Source: an uncultured Jannaschia sp.
Lineage (GTDB): Bacteria > Pseudomonadota > Alphaproteobacteria > Rhodobacterales > Rhodobacteraceae
Direction: 5' to 3'
Assembly: GCF_947503795.1 (NCBI RefSeq)
Contig: NZ_CANNEZ010000001.1
Span: 425,001 to 489,000 of the forward strand
Length of the DNA: 64,000 nucleotides
In this document: piece after piece, positions 27,321-35,374 of the stretch
Layout of the letters: every line of letters starts with the position of its first letter
Position numbering within the stretch: position 1 is the stretch's first letter
Position numbers and translations under genes: made by a program
The notes under the pieces: generated by a model
Seen by the model: the letters and a program-made list of their open reading frames with translations, nothing else
Databases searched by the model: none
Told to the model about the DNA's origin: nothing

Positions 27321-27878
27321 TCACGCGTCGGATCGAACCTTCCGGTGGTTCTCGTGGGCCGTGGTCTCGAAGATGGCGAACCAGTCATTCGCGGCGCGCA
27401 GGATCCGGTCGGGGTCCGGGCCGCGCGCGGGCATGTCCTCGGCCTCGGTCGAGAAGAGCCGCCATTCGCCGCGATCGGGATCTTGCCCGAGATAGGCATC
27501 CGCCGCGCGCACCTTCGGGTCGGTCGCGTCGCGCCAGTGCCGGGTCAGCATCCGCGTCCCGAGTCGCGAGGCGAGCCAGACATAGCGGCGCGCGACGGGA
27601 TCGTCGGTCGCGGGACCGGCAGGCGGCGCGGCGGGCGCGTCATGGCCCAGCGCGCCGAGATCGGCCTCGAGTGCCGCGAGGGCGGCGTCGAGCGCGGGTG
27701 CCAGCTGGCCCGATCCTTCGGCCTTGCGCAGGCTGGTGATGGCATCGCGATGCGCCGCGAGGAACCCCCGGACGCCATCGGGATCGGTGAGGTCGAACCG
27801 GGCGAAGGCCCGGTCTGACGCGTCATGGGCCCGCCGCGTCTCGGCCCGAAACCGTTCCCGGAGATTGATAATGACCAT
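27321..27878 (-). CDS. Biliverdin-producing heme oxygenase
   Basis: This 185-aa protein resembles bacterial heme oxygenases. It opens LRERFRAETRRAHDASDRAFARFDL, where His18 would be the proximal heme ligand. It is mostly helical, with a YVWLASRLGTRML segment in place of the distal-helix GSRLG motif. It should open heme to biliverdin, CO and iron. No phytochrome or heme-uptake gene adjoins it. The neighbourhood is stress-related, so a redox or iron role is possible. The call rests on overall similarity rather than a catalytic signature. Confidence 0.78.
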   Translation of the reverse strand: MVIINLRERFRAETRRAHDASDRAFARFDLTDPDGVRGFLAAHRDAITSLRKAEGSGQLAPALDAALAALEADLGALGHDAPAAPPAGPATDDPVARRYVWLASRLGTRMLTRHWRDATDPKVRAADAYLGQDPDRGEWRLFSTEAEDMPARGPDPDRILRAANDWFAIFETTAHENHRKVRSDA

Positions 27879-27961
27879 CAGTGCGATCCGCCTTGTCAGT
27901 TACTGAAACGCGGAAAGCCCCGACGTCTCAAGGTGTTCGCCTGCGCCTGGGCCTTCGTCAG

Positions 27962-27987
27962 GGAACCGTCCGACCCGCGCCGGGGTT
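27962..27987 (+). promoter_or_regulatory. EcfG-type stress promoter upstream of SDR gene
   Basis: GGAAC (27962-27966) is followed after 17 bases by GGTT (27984-27987). This is one base off the alphaproteobacterial general-stress consensus GGAAC-N16/17-CGTT. It lies 31 bp before the ATG of the SDR, a family often stress-induced. Function inferred. Confidence 0.55.
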
Positions 27988-28017
27988 TTCGCACGACCCA
28001 TTTGAAAGGAACTCACC

Positions 28018-28869
28018 ATGAACGCGCCAGCCATTCCGCCGCAATCCCAGGATTCCATGCCCGCCGAAGAGTGGAAGATGGATCCTGCCCCCGACTATAC
28101 GCCACGACATCCCGGCGCGGGCAAGCTCGACGGCAAGGTTGCGCTCATTTGCGGTGGCGACAGCGGGATCGGGCGCGCGGTGGCGGTGCTTTATTCGCGC
28201 GAGGGCGCGAAGCTCGCCATCGCCTATCTCGAGGAGGATCGCGATGCCGAGGAGACCAAGCGTCTGGTCGAAGCCGAAGGCGGTGAATGCCTGCTGATTC
28301 CCGGCGATCTCGGCCAGAAGGCCCATGCCACCGAAGCCGTGGAGAAGACCGTCGCCGAATACGGCCAGCTCGACGTGCTGGTGAACAACGGCGCGCAGCA
28401 ATGGCTGGACGAGGACTTCGCCGATCTCGACGAGGAGAAGATTCGGCGCATGATCGATTCGAACATCATGGCCTACATGTTCACCACGCAGGCCGCGCTG
28501 GCGCATCTCAAGGAAGGCGCCGCGATCATCAATACGTCGTCGGTCAACGCCTTCGCCGGGATGGGATCGCTGATCACCTATTCGATGACGCGGGGCGCGT
28601 CGCTGGCCTTTACCCGTTCGATGGCCGGGAACCTCGCCGACAAGGGGATCCGGGTGAACTCGGTGGCGCCCGGCCCGATCTGGACGCCGTTCATCCCCGG
28701 CACCATGCCCGCCGACCAGGTCGAGGGCTTCGGGTCCGAGACGCCGATGGGTCGCGCGGGCCAGCCGTGGGAGGTGGCGACGGCGTTCCTGTTCCTCGCG
28801 TCCGACGACAGCAATTACTACACCGGCCAATGCCTGCATCCCAATGGCGGCATGGTGGTCGGCGCCTGA
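28018..28869 (+). CDS. SDR family oxidoreductase (general stress Gsp39/YhxD-like)
   Basis: This 283-aa short-chain dehydrogenase has the long N-terminal lead (DYTPRHPGAGKLDGKVALI) of the YhxD/YdaD stress subgroup. The cofactor motif is GGDSGIG (46-52). NNGA and the catalytic Ser in NTSSVNAF are present. The catalytic YxxxK reads Tyr-Ser-Met-Thr-Arg, so the expected lysine is an arginine (CGG codon). That could alter or abolish activity. A possible EcfG promoter precedes it and a good terminator follows. Confidence 0.9.
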   Translation: MNAPAIPPQSQDSMPAEEWKMDPAPDYTPRHPGAGKLDGKVALICGGDSGIGRAVAVLYSREGAKLAIAYLEEDRDAEETKRLVEAEGGECLLIPGDLGQKAHATEAVEKTVAEYGQLDVLVNNGAQQWLDEDFADLDEEKIRRMIDSNIMAYMFTTQAALAHLKEGAAIINTSSVNAFAGMGSLITYSMTRGASLAFTRSMAGNLADKGIRVNSVAPGPIWTPFIPGTMPADQVEGFGSETPMGRAGQPWEVATAFLFLASDDSNYYTGQCLHPNGGMVVGA

Positions 28870-28896
28870 TCCGGCATTAGATCGACGTATCGAAGC

Positions 28897-28921
28897 GGGG
28901 CGCCTTGCGGGGCGCCCCTTT
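28897..28921 (+). terminator. Intrinsic terminator after the SDR gene
   Basis: GGGGCGCC (28897-28904) pairs with GGCGCCCC (28911-28918) across a six-base loop and is followed by TTT. It ends the SDR transcript 20 bp before the glucosidase start. Confidence 0.78.
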
Positions 28922-28940
28922 GCCATGCGGGAGCCGCACC

Positions 28941-30482
28941 ATGACCCAATCCGACCTCCCCTGGCCCGAAGCGCCCGTCATCTATCAGGTCTATCCACGA
29001 TCGTTCCGCGACACGCGGGGCCACGGGATCGGCACGATCGACGGGATCGTTCAGAAGCTCGACCACATCGCCTCGCTGAATGTCGACGCGCTCTGGCTGT
29101 CGCCCTTCTATCCCTCGCCGCTCTCGGACGGGGGGTACGACGTCGCCGATCACTGCGACGTCCATCCCGCGATGGGGACGCTCGACGATTTCGACAAGCT
29201 GGTCGAACGGGCGCATGGGCTGGGCCTTCGGGTCGTGATCGACCAGGTGTTCAACCACACCTCTATCGAGTGCCCGTGGTTCCAGCGCGCCGTGATGGGC
29301 GACCCCGACTATGAGGATTACTACGTCTGGTCGGACCCCAAGCCCGATGGCACCCAGCCCAACAACTGGCTGTCGCAGTTCGGGCCGCCCGCATGGACGT
29401 GGAGCCACAAGCGGCGGCAATACTACTTCCACAACTTCACCGCCGAGCAGCCCAGCCTCAACCTCCGCTGCGAAGGCGTGCAGGACCAGATGAAGCGTAT
29501 CATGCAGTTCTGGCGCGACCGGGGCGTCGACGGGTTCCGCATCGACGCGATCACGTCCTTCCTGTTCGACCCCTCGCTGGCCGACAATCCGCCCGCCAGC
29601 CCGGAGGTGCAGGAGAAGGTCTCGGGCGAGAATTTCGTGCCCTACACCTACCAGGACCACGCAAACGACATCCTGCCGGGCGACGGTCTGGACTTCGTCA
29701 ACATCGTGCGCGGCTGGGCGGGCGACGACGCCTATCTCCTGGGCGAGGTGACGTCAGGCAATCAGTCGGTCGAACTCGCCGCGCAGTTGGCCGAGGACGG
29801 GCGGCTCGACGCGGCCTACACGACCGATTTCCCCGAGAACAAGGGCACCGCCGAAGCCTATGCGGACGTGCTGACGCGGGCGGGCGATCCGGGGCGGATC
29901 GGCTGGTGGCTGTCCTCGCATGACCAGCCGCGCCATGCGGGCAAGTCCGGCGACGGGTCCGACCGGGACGTGCGGTTCCTTGCGACGGTCCTTGCGACCG
30001 CGCCGGGCCCGACGATCCTCTACCAAGGCGAGGAACTGGGCCTCGTCCAGCCGGACCTGCCCAAGGCGGCGGTGACCGACCCGCTCGATCTCCTCTACTG
30101 GCCCGACGGGCCGGGCCGCGAGGGCGCTCGGGTGCCGATCCCCTGGGCCGAGGGCGACGACCGGGGGTTCTCGACCGGCCGCCCGTGGCTGCCGATGGAC
30201 TGGCCCTCCGGCATTTCGGTCGCGGTGCAGGATATCGGGTCGGACACGATCCTCGCGTATTACCGCCGGGTCTTCGCATTTCGGCGCGACAAGATGGGTG
30301 AGCGGCGGCTGGAGGACTGGTCGCGCGACGGCGAGGTGATCCGGCTGACCTATCCCGGCGCGCGAGTGGTGTTGAACTTCGGGAGCAGTCCCATCGCTGT
30401 CGAGGCCGACCCCGATCTGACATCCGCCCCGCTGGACGACGGTAGCCTGCCGGGCCGGACGGCGGCGATCTGGTTGACCTGA
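28941..30482 (+). CDS. Alpha-glucosidase, glycoside hydrolase family 13
   Basis: This 513-aa cytoplasmic enzyme has the four GH13 regions: DQVFNHTS, GFRIDAI (nucleophile Asp), LGEVTSG (acid Glu) and SSHDQPRH. The N-terminus VIYQVYPRSFRDTRGHGIGTIDGI is that of the oligo-1,6-glucosidase/alpha-glucosidase group. It should hydrolyse small alpha-glucosides. The ATG at 28941 is used because an in-frame upstream ATG at 28905 would lie inside the terminator hairpin. No sugar transporter adjoins it. Trehalose-synthesis genes lie 9 kb away. Confidence 0.92.
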   Translation: MTQSDLPWPEAPVIYQVYPRSFRDTRGHGIGTIDGIVQKLDHIASLNVDALWLSPFYPSPLSDGGYDVADHCDVHPAMGTLDDFDKLVERAHGLGLRVVIDQVFNHTSIECPWFQRAVMGDPDYEDYYVWSDPKPDGTQPNNWLSQFGPPAWTWSHKRRQYYFHNFTAEQPSLNLRCEGVQDQMKRIMQFWRDRGVDGFRIDAITSFLFDPSLADNPPASPEVQEKVSGENFVPYTYQDHANDILPGDGLDFVNIVRGWAGDDAYLLGEVTSGNQSVELAAQLAEDGRLDAAYTTDFPENKGTAEAYADVLTRAGDPGRIGWWLSSHDQPRHAGKSGDGSDRDVRFLATVLATAPGPTILYQGEELGLVQPDLPKAAVTDPLDLLYWPDGPGREGARVPIPWAEGDDRGFSTGRPWLPMDWPSGISVAVQDIGSDTILAYYRRVFAFRRDKMGERRLEDWSRDGEVIRLTYPGARVVLNFGSSPIAVEADPDLTSAPLDDGSLPGRTAAIWLT

Positions 30483-30499
30483 CCGGTCATCCGGCCATG

Positions 30500-30524
30500 A
30501 AAAAGGGGGGCTACATGGCCCCCC
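30500..30524 (-). terminator. Terminator shared by convergent glucosidase and SDR genes
   Basis: GGGGGGC (30505-30511) pairs with GCCCCCC (30518-30524). The five A residues at 30500-30504 give a T-tract on the minus strand, so it should terminate the minus-strand SDR best. Confidence 0.75.
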
Positions 30525-30549
30525 TCGTACCTTCGATAACCCATCTCCG

Positions 30550-31620
30550 TCAGTGACGGTATTCCATCGGCCGCGCGTAGTAGGGCGCGTCCACACCCCA
30601 AGGCGTGTCATCGCGGTCGTCGCGGATCCTTTCGCGCGCCGCGGATGCGGGCTTGGTCGCGCGGCCGAGCATCGTGCCGATCGCCAGAAGTGCGGCCGCG
30701 CCGCCGAAGACCAGTGCCTTCCGGGTGCGGTCGCCATCGACGATGATCCCCGTCGTCTCGGCGCGGTGATCGTAGGACCCGTGGGACTTGGACGGATACT
30801 CTGCCAGCGGCCCGTCGAGATTGTCGTCGCGGCCGAAGTCGATCTGATCGGATTGCTGCGCCTCGACGCCCGCATCCTCGAGCTGGTTCTCCACGAGGTT
30901 CGGGAAGAGCATGTTGCCGAACATCAGTTGCAGCACCGAGCGCCCGACGATGACCTCGCGCGAATCCTCGTCGATGGCCTTGAGGATCGCGCGGGCGGCG
31001 ACCTCGGGCTGGAAGATCGGCGGCGCGGGCTGGGGCTTTCGGGCAAGCCGGTTGCGGGCCCAGTCGAATTGCGGCGTGTTGATCGCGGGCAGCTGCACCA
31101 TGCCGAGCGTCAGGTCGGGCCGCGTGCGCGCCAACTCGATCCGGAGCGCCTGCGTGAAGCCTTCCATCGCGTGCTTGGCCCCGCAATAGGCGGTCTGCAT
31201 CGGGACCGACGTGTAGGCGAGGCCAGAGCCGACATTGACGATGTTGCCTCCGTCCATGACCCGCATCGCCGCCCGGCAGCCGTTGACGGTGCCCAGATAG
31301 GTCGTGTCGGTGATCTTGCGGAACTCGGCCTCGTCCACCTCGGTGAAGGGCGAGAAGCTGGTCAGCATGGCGCTGTTGATCCAGACATCCGGCGCGCCCC
31401 AATGGGCGACGATGGCGTCGGCGGCGGCCTCGACCTGCGCGGCCTCGCTGACATCCGTGGCGTGGGTGAAGACCCGGTCGCCATGGGTGGCTTCGATCTC
31501 GTCCAGGCGCTCCTGCCCGCGCGCGAGGACCGCGATGCGGTAGCCCCGGTCCAGCAGGGCATCCACGGTGGCGCGGCCTACGCCAGCGCTTCCTCCGGCG
31601 ACGACGGCAATGCGGCTCAT
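30550..31620 (-). CDS. SDR family oxidoreductase with C-terminal membrane segment
   Basis: This 356-aa protein has a complete SDR domain: VAGGSAGVGRATV (7-19), NSAML, the catalytic serine in NVGSGLAYTS, and YCGAK with the lysine retained. A roughly 100-residue extension follows, with a predicted transmembrane helix (KALVFGGAAALLAIGTMLG) and a charged tail ending in YARPMEYRH. The ATG at 31620 follows AAGGAGATGAAC. It is probably an envelope-associated stress dehydrogenase of unknown substrate. Confidence 0.88.
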   Translation of the reverse strand: MSRIAVVAGGSAGVGRATVDALLDRGYRIAVLARGQERLDEIEATHGDRVFTHATDVSEAAQVEAAADAIVAHWGAPDVWINSAMLTSFSPFTEVDEAEFRKITDTTYLGTVNGCRAAMRVMDGGNIVNVGSGLAYTSVPMQTAYCGAKHAMEGFTQALRIELARTRPDLTLGMVQLPAINTPQFDWARNRLARKPQPAPPIFQPEVAARAILKAIDEDSREVIVGRSVLQLMFGNMLFPNLVENQLEDAGVEAQQSDQIDFGRDDNLDGPLAEYPSKSHGSYDHRAETTGIIVDGDRTRKALVFGGAAALLAIGTMLGRATKPASAARERIRDDRDDTPWGVDAPYYARPMEYRH

Positions 31621-31656
31621 GTTCATCTCCTTCACGAATTGTCTTGTCGGATCCCC

Positions 31657-31682
31657 AACGAATGCGGGGCGCCCCCGGTTGC
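31657..31682 (-). promoter_or_regulatory. Possible EcfG-type promoter of the membrane SDR
   Basis: On the minus strand GCAAC (31682-31678) and CGTT (31660-31657) are 17 bases apart. The -35 has one mismatch to GGAAC and the -10 is perfect. It overlaps the hairpin that terminates the upstream gene. Confidence 0.4.
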
Positions 31683-31694
31683 GGAGACGCCCCG
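31665..31694 (-). terminator. Hairpin after the PA2169-family gene
   Basis: CGGGGCG and CGCCCCG (31665-31671 with 31688-31694) form a 7-bp stem with a GC-rich loop. The hairpin lies 25 bp beyond the stop of the PA2169-family gene on the minus strand. There is no T-tract, so it may be leaky. Confidence 0.45.
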
Positions 31695-31719
31695 ATAATC
31701 TGGCTCGTCGGGCGCGGCG

Positions 31720-32160
31720 TTACGCCGCGAGGTCGCGGCGGGTCTCGAGCTGGGCGATGGCCTGTCCGAGGGAGGCATGCTGCTCCTTGAGGAACATGTA
31801 TTCCGGGTCGGCGCCGCCCGACGCGGTCAGCGCCTCGTCATAGGCGTCGAGCAGGACATTCTCGCCGCGCACCACCTCGGCCAGCGTGGCCGCGTCGTCG
31901 GCGGCGGTGACGGCATCCTTGAGTCCGACGAAGACGCGATGGGCGGCACCCAGCAGCGAGCCGTCGGCATCGACGCTGTGGCCTTCGCCGGTCAGGTAGG
32001 CACGGATCTCGGAGGCGTTGCGGTCGCGGCGGGTGAGGAACCCTTCGAAGATCTCGCGGATATGTGGGCTTTCGACGTGGTCGAGGCTCTCGCGGTAGCC
32101 TTCGCGGGAATCGATCAGGCGGGTCATCAGCGTCTTCAGCGCGTCGATACGGTCGGTCAT
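31720..32160 (-). CDS. PA2169/DUF2383 family four-helix-bundle protein
   Basis: This 146-aa, wholly helical protein contains LIDSREGYRESLDHVESPHIREIFEGFLTRRDRNASEIRAYL, which matches the DUF2383/PA2169 ferritin-like group as I know it. Its Glu and His residues are spaced as if able to bind metal. The ATG at 32160 is preferred over an extension to 32301, which would run through promoter sequence. It is divergent from the DUF892 gene. The 152-bp gap carries back-to-back EcfG-like promoters. Confidence 0.85.
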   Translation of the reverse strand: MTDRIDALKTLMTRLIDSREGYRESLDHVESPHIREIFEGFLTRRDRNASEIRAYLTGEGHSVDADGSLLGAAHRVFVGLKDAVTAADDAATLAEVVRGENVLLDAYDEALTASGGADPEYMFLKEQHASLGQAIAQLETRRDLAA

Positions 32161-32199
32161 TCTGGGCAAGTCCTTATGTTTGCAGGTATTCCCCGCCTC

Positions 32200-32226
32200 A
32201 ACGCGCGGCGGCGGGGAAAATGTTCC
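32200..32226 (-). promoter_or_regulatory. EcfG-type promoter of the PA2169-family gene
   Basis: On the minus strand GGAAC (32226-32222) and CGTT (32203-32200) are 18 bases apart, one longer than the usual spacing. It lies 40 bp upstream of the ATG. Confidence 0.5.
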
Positions 32227-32249
32227 ACGCCGATCCCGCGTTCCCGGAC

Positions 32250-32275
32250 GGAACGGGCGAGGGGCGGCGGACGTT
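32250..32275 (+). promoter_or_regulatory. EcfG-type promoter of the DUF892 gene
   Basis: GGAAC (32250-32254), 17 bases, then CGTT (32272-32275): an exact match to the alphaproteobacterial general-stress sigma consensus, 38 bp before the ATG. Confidence 0.75.
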
Positions 32276-32312
32276 TGCCAAGGGTATGATATCTGCACCA
32301 AGGAGAGACCCC

Positions 32313-32804
32313 ATGGACACCCTCAAGGACCTCTACGTCGATCAGCTTCAGGACATCTATTCGGCCTGCAAGCAGTCGCGCGACGCCACCATGAAGATGG
32401 AAGAGGCCGCGACCGATCCCGACCTCAAGGCGGCGCTTCACGCGGGCCACAAGGGCATCGAAAAGGGCATGAGCATGATGGCGGACGTCCTGCGCGGCCA
32501 CGGCGCCGACCCGGACGGCGAATTCTGCAAGGGCATGGAGGGCCTCGTGAAGGAGGTCGACGCTCATGTGTTCAACGAGGAGTTCGGCGACGACGCCGTG
32601 CGCGACGCGATGATCATCACGCAGTACCAGCGGATGGCCCATTATGCGATCGCGGGCTACGGATGCTGCAAGGCCTTCGCGCATCGCCTCGACCTCGAGG
32701 ACGAGGCGTCGAAGCTCGATAAGCACCTCTCGAACACCTATGACGGCGACGAGACGATGACCGCGCTTGCGATGGGCGGCATCAACCGCGACGCCGCGGC
32801 TTGA
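32313..32804 (+). CDS. Ferritin-like DUF892 (YciE/YciF) protein
   Basis: This 163-aa protein has the DUF892 opening MDTLKDLYVDQLQDIYSACKQ. Four long helices follow, with Glu and His at metal-ligand positions (HKGIEKGM, NEEFGDDAVRD, QYQRMAHYAIAGYG). The family is strongly stress-induced, and the YciF structure is a di-metal four-helix bundle. AAGGAGA precedes the ATG. An exact EcfG promoter lies upstream and a strong terminator downstream, so the gene is monocistronic. Confidence 0.92.
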   Translation: MDTLKDLYVDQLQDIYSACKQSRDATMKMEEAATDPDLKAALHAGHKGIEKGMSMMADVLRGHGADPDGEFCKGMEGLVKEVDAHVFNEEFGDDAVRDAMIITQYQRMAHYAIAGYGCCKAFAHRLDLEDEASKLDKHLSNTYDGDETMTALAMGGINRDAAA

Positions 32805-32856
32805 TCACGGACGGGCGGCGCCGGAGATCGGCGTCGCTCGCAACGACACGGAAGAA

Positions 32857-32889
32857 GGGGCGCGATCCGACTGGATCGCGCCCCTTTTT
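32857..32889 (+). terminator. Strong intrinsic terminator after DUF892 gene
   Basis: GGGGCGCGATCC (32857-32868) and GGATCGCGCCCC (32873-32884) form a perfect 12-bp stem with loop GACT, followed by TTTTT. It faces the convergent DUF3618 gene. Confidence 0.9.
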
Positions 32890-32911
32890 CGTATCGGCGA
32901 TGGTCGCCGCG

Positions 32912-34147
32912 TCAGTTCAGGTTGCTGCCCAGCTTCTGGCGCTGTGCCTCGGCTTCGGCGGCGGCCTTCACTCGGTCGGCGGCAGAGGTCGCTGCATCTT
33001 CGGCGCGATTCACGGCGTCCTGACCGGTGGGCGTGTTGCCTTTGGCCGTTTCGATCGCGTCGGAGGCTATGTTCTTTGCCTCATCGACAGCGGCACCGGC
33101 GACGGCCTTCAGCTTGGCGCTTTCCTCCTGGAAGACGCGGTCGGCTTCGTCGAATGCTCGGTCGCGATAGCCGCCCAGCATCTCGTTTTCACGCTGGGTG
33201 CGGGGCAGGGCGGCACCGATGGCGGCCCCGATACCGGCGGCGATGAGGCCACCGATCAGCGGCTGCGAGTCGAAGACGCGGCGGCCTTCGTCGGCATAGT
33301 CCCCCATGCGCTCCTCGATACGGCGCTGGGCTTCGTAGGCGGTCTGGCGGGCGCGCAGGACGCGCTCTCGGGCTTTGTCGGACATGGATTGGGTCCCTTC
33401 GCTGAAGGTGGATCGAAGTTCGGCCGAGGACTTGTAGCCCCGACCGCGTGCGGACGGCGCCGAAACGGCGGCATTGCGATACCGGGCGGCGGCATATCCC
33501 TCGCGGGCGCCGGTTAGCCAGGCATCACGAGCGCGTTCGGCGCGGTCGTCATCATCATCGTCGTCGCCCTCGAAAAGATCCTCGATCTTTTCCCAGGCAT
33601 CGGACGCTCTGTGAGTGAGATCGGACCAGCCGCGTGCTGCGGCATCGCCAAGATCTTCGGCCTTGGCCGAGATCTTGTCCCAGGTCGACGGATCGTTGCG
33701 ATCGCCGGCGGCATAGGCCACCCGCTCATCGAACCCGGCCATACGGGGCGCGTCGTCCCTGAGGCCCGGCGCCGTGCTGTAGCTGCGGTCGTCCCAGGCG
33801 GGACGGGGGGCTGCCACTGCAGGCGTATCCCGCTCGGAAGAGAAGGACGGCGCACGCTCGTCATGGGTCGAGGCCCAACGATCATAGGTCGGAGCCTTCC
33901 GGCCGGACCCGGCCATCAGCCACGTCACACCGATGCCGGCCAGCGCGGCCGCGATCGGGTTGTCCTTGACCTGGCGGGCGATATTCTGGGCCAACTCGCC
34001 GCCGTGTTCGCGGGCATAACCGGTCGCGGTGTCGATCAAATGATCGGGCGAGAATTGTCGCTGAAGATCTTCGAGCGAGCGGGCGAGCGCGCCGCGCTCG
34101 GCCTCGATCTCGCGCTCGATCTCCGCGGGGGAGCGATCGTCTGACAT
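32912..34147 (-). CDS. DUF3618-domain membrane-associated protein
   Basis: This 411-aa protein starts with a DUF3618-like region (about 5-70: AEIEREIEAERGALARSLEDL, then a NPIAAALAGIGVTWLMAG membrane segment). A long Asp/Arg-rich variable middle follows, with a DDDDDD run (about residues 195-210). Next comes a second glycine-rich hydrophobic segment (PLIGGLIAAGIGAAIGAALP), and last an Ala/Lys-rich amphipathic tail resembling LEA or apolipoprotein-like helices. This fits an envelope-linked stress protein. Its ATG overlaps the holin-X stop (TGATG), so it is the last gene of that operon. Confidence 0.85.
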   Translation of the reverse strand: MSDDRSPAEIEREIEAERGALARSLEDLQRQFSPDHLIDTATGYAREHGGELAQNIARQVKDNPIAAALAGIGVTWLMAGSGRKAPTYDRWASTHDERAPSFSSERDTPAVAAPRPAWDDRSYSTAPGLRDDAPRMAGFDERVAYAAGDRNDPSTWDKISAKAEDLGDAAARGWSDLTHRASDAWEKIEDLFEGDDDDDDDRAERARDAWLTGAREGYAAARYRNAAVSAPSARGRGYKSSAELRSTFSEGTQSMSDKARERVLRARQTAYEAQRRIEERMGDYADEGRRVFDSQPLIGGLIAAGIGAAIGAALPRTQRENEMLGGYRDRAFDEADRVFQEESAKLKAVAGAAVDEAKNIASDAIETAKGNTPTGQDAVNRAEDAATSAADRVKAAAEAEAQRQKLGSNLN

Positions 34148-34554
34148 CAGAATGTCTCCTTCACCGCCTCGGCGTCGCGACGGACATTCTTGACCGTGCG
34201 GGTCGGTGCGAGGCTGCTGAGTTTGAGGTCGTTGATCCCCTTGGCGACCATGGCGAAGGCCACGACCGCGAGCAGACCACCGACGATGAGGGCGGACCAT
34301 CCAGCGTCGAGCCCCAGCTCGGTGATCGCAGCCACGAGGGCGGCCGCCAGCACGTTGAGCGCGACAAGGGCGATTACCAGCGCCCCGACGAGCAGGCCGA
34401 TGGCGATGCCCGCGCGGGACAGGTTGTCGTTTATCTCCGCGCGGGCGAGGTCGACTTCCTTGCGGATCAGGCTCGAGACGTGACCGAGCACGTCCCCGAT
34501 GATCCCCGTCGCGCTCTTGGCGCGCGGCTCATCGGTATGTGCGTCGTCCTTCAT
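34147..34554 (-). CDS. Holin-X (phage holin superfamily-like) membrane protein
   Basis: This 135-aa protein has two or more hydrophobic helices (about 50-75 and 85-105). Ahead of them lies the family segment HVSSLIRKEVDLARAEINDNLSRAGIAIGLL. Despite the family name no phage genes surround it. Relatives sit in stress operons with DUF3618 genes in many alphaproteobacteria. Its start and stop both use TGATG one-base overlaps with its neighbours, implying coupled translation and a shared function at the inner membrane. Confidence 0.88.
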   Translation of the reverse strand: MKDDAHTDEPRAKSATGIIGDVLGHVSSLIRKEVDLARAEINDNLSRAGIAIGLLVGALVIALVALNVLAAALVAAITELGLDAGWSALIVGGLLAVVAFAMVAKGINDLKLSSLAPTRTVKNVRRDAEAVKETF

Positions 34555-35186
34555 CAGCGGAACTCCCGGCTCTCACGCTCGTACGGCGTGTGGCGCACGC
34601 CGGCGGGCGGGGCGTCGAAACGGGCGTCGCGACGGGTCGTGTAGCGCGGACGCTCCGCCCGTTCGGAGGCCTTCATCAGGCGCGCGGCGGCGAAGCCCAG
34701 AAGTGCTGCCCCACCGAGGAACACGGCCGGGTTGCGGCGCGCGAACTGCGTCAGGTCGTCGGCGACCGAGGAGAGGTCCTTGTCGCGGATGGCGTCGGCG
34801 GCATAGCTCAGGTTCGAGGCCAGGTAGTCGGCGGCCTGCGCCTGATAGCTGCTCTCGCCGAACTGTCGGCCCGCATCGCGGATCTGCTGAGCGGTGCGGT
34901 CGATCTCGCCGGAGGCATAGCTCTTGGCTTCGTCGACCTTGGCGTCGGCAATGCCCTTGGCGCGATCGGCGGCGGCGGCGGCCTCGGCCTTGGCGCGCTC
35001 GGTCAGCTCGGCGGCCCGGGACTTGGCAGCGGCGCCGGTCTCTTCGGCGAGCTTGGCGGCGTCCTTATCCTTGTCGGCCTTGGGGGCGGACGTGGCGGCC
35101 GCCGTCGAAGCCATGTGGACTTCGGGGGCGGGCGTTTTGGCGGCGGGCGTCTTGGCGGCGGTCGTCTTGTTGCTGCTGTCGGACAT
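34554..35186 (-). CDS. Nutrient-deprivation-induced (NdiA-like) membrane protein
   Basis: This 210-aa protein has an Ala/Lys-rich N-terminal half with LEA-like amphipathic repeats (AAELTERAKAEAAAAADRAKG). A DLSSVADDLTQFARRNPAVFLGGAALLGFAAARLMKAS module with one membrane helix lies near residues 140-180. The tail is Arg-rich. This layout matches proteins annotated as nutrient-deprivation-induced in rhizobia, by memory of the family. AAGGAGG precedes the ATG at 35186. It is the first large gene of the stress membrane operon. Confidence 0.78.
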   Translation of the reverse strand: MSDSSNKTTAAKTPAAKTPAPEVHMASTAAATSAPKADKDKDAAKLAEETGAAAKSRAAELTERAKAEAAAAADRAKGIADAKVDEAKSYASGEIDRTAQQIRDAGRQFGESSYQAQAADYLASNLSYAADAIRDKDLSSVADDLTQFARRNPAVFLGGAALLGFAAARLMKASERAERPRYTTRRDARFDAPPAGVRHTPYERESREFR

Positions 35187-35242
35187 CGGGTCCTCCTTCA
35201 GGAATGGTTCTGGCGGTGGCGGTCGGTTCGAGGGCGATCCGT

Positions 35243-35311
35243 TCAGGCGATGAACGAGATGACCGCCAGAGCGACGACGACGACACCGATGACGTAGAAG
35301 ATGCTGTTCAC
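35243..35311 (-). CDS. 22-residue single-helix membrane microprotein
   Basis: On the minus strand a GTG start, spaced 7-8 bases from GGAG, opens a 22-codon frame: MNSIFYVIGVVVVVALAVIS then FIA. It is almost entirely one transmembrane helix. I recall very similar tiny proteins (ending in LSFLGL) in other alphaproteobacteria, which supports it being real. It lies 56 bp ahead of the NdiA-like gene and behind an EcfG-like promoter, so it should be the first product of the stress operon. Confidence 0.72.
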   Translation of the reverse strand: MNSIFYVIGVVVVALAVISFIA

Positions 35312-35374
35312 GATATTTCTCCGGCTTTTGAATCACATGGGCGGGAACCGGTGATCGGTCCCTGATGCTGCCTA

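Noticed and set aside
34147-34554. A prophage suggested by the holin-like protein
   Set aside because: No phage structural, lysis or integrase gene is near. The family name is historical and the gene sits in a stress operon.
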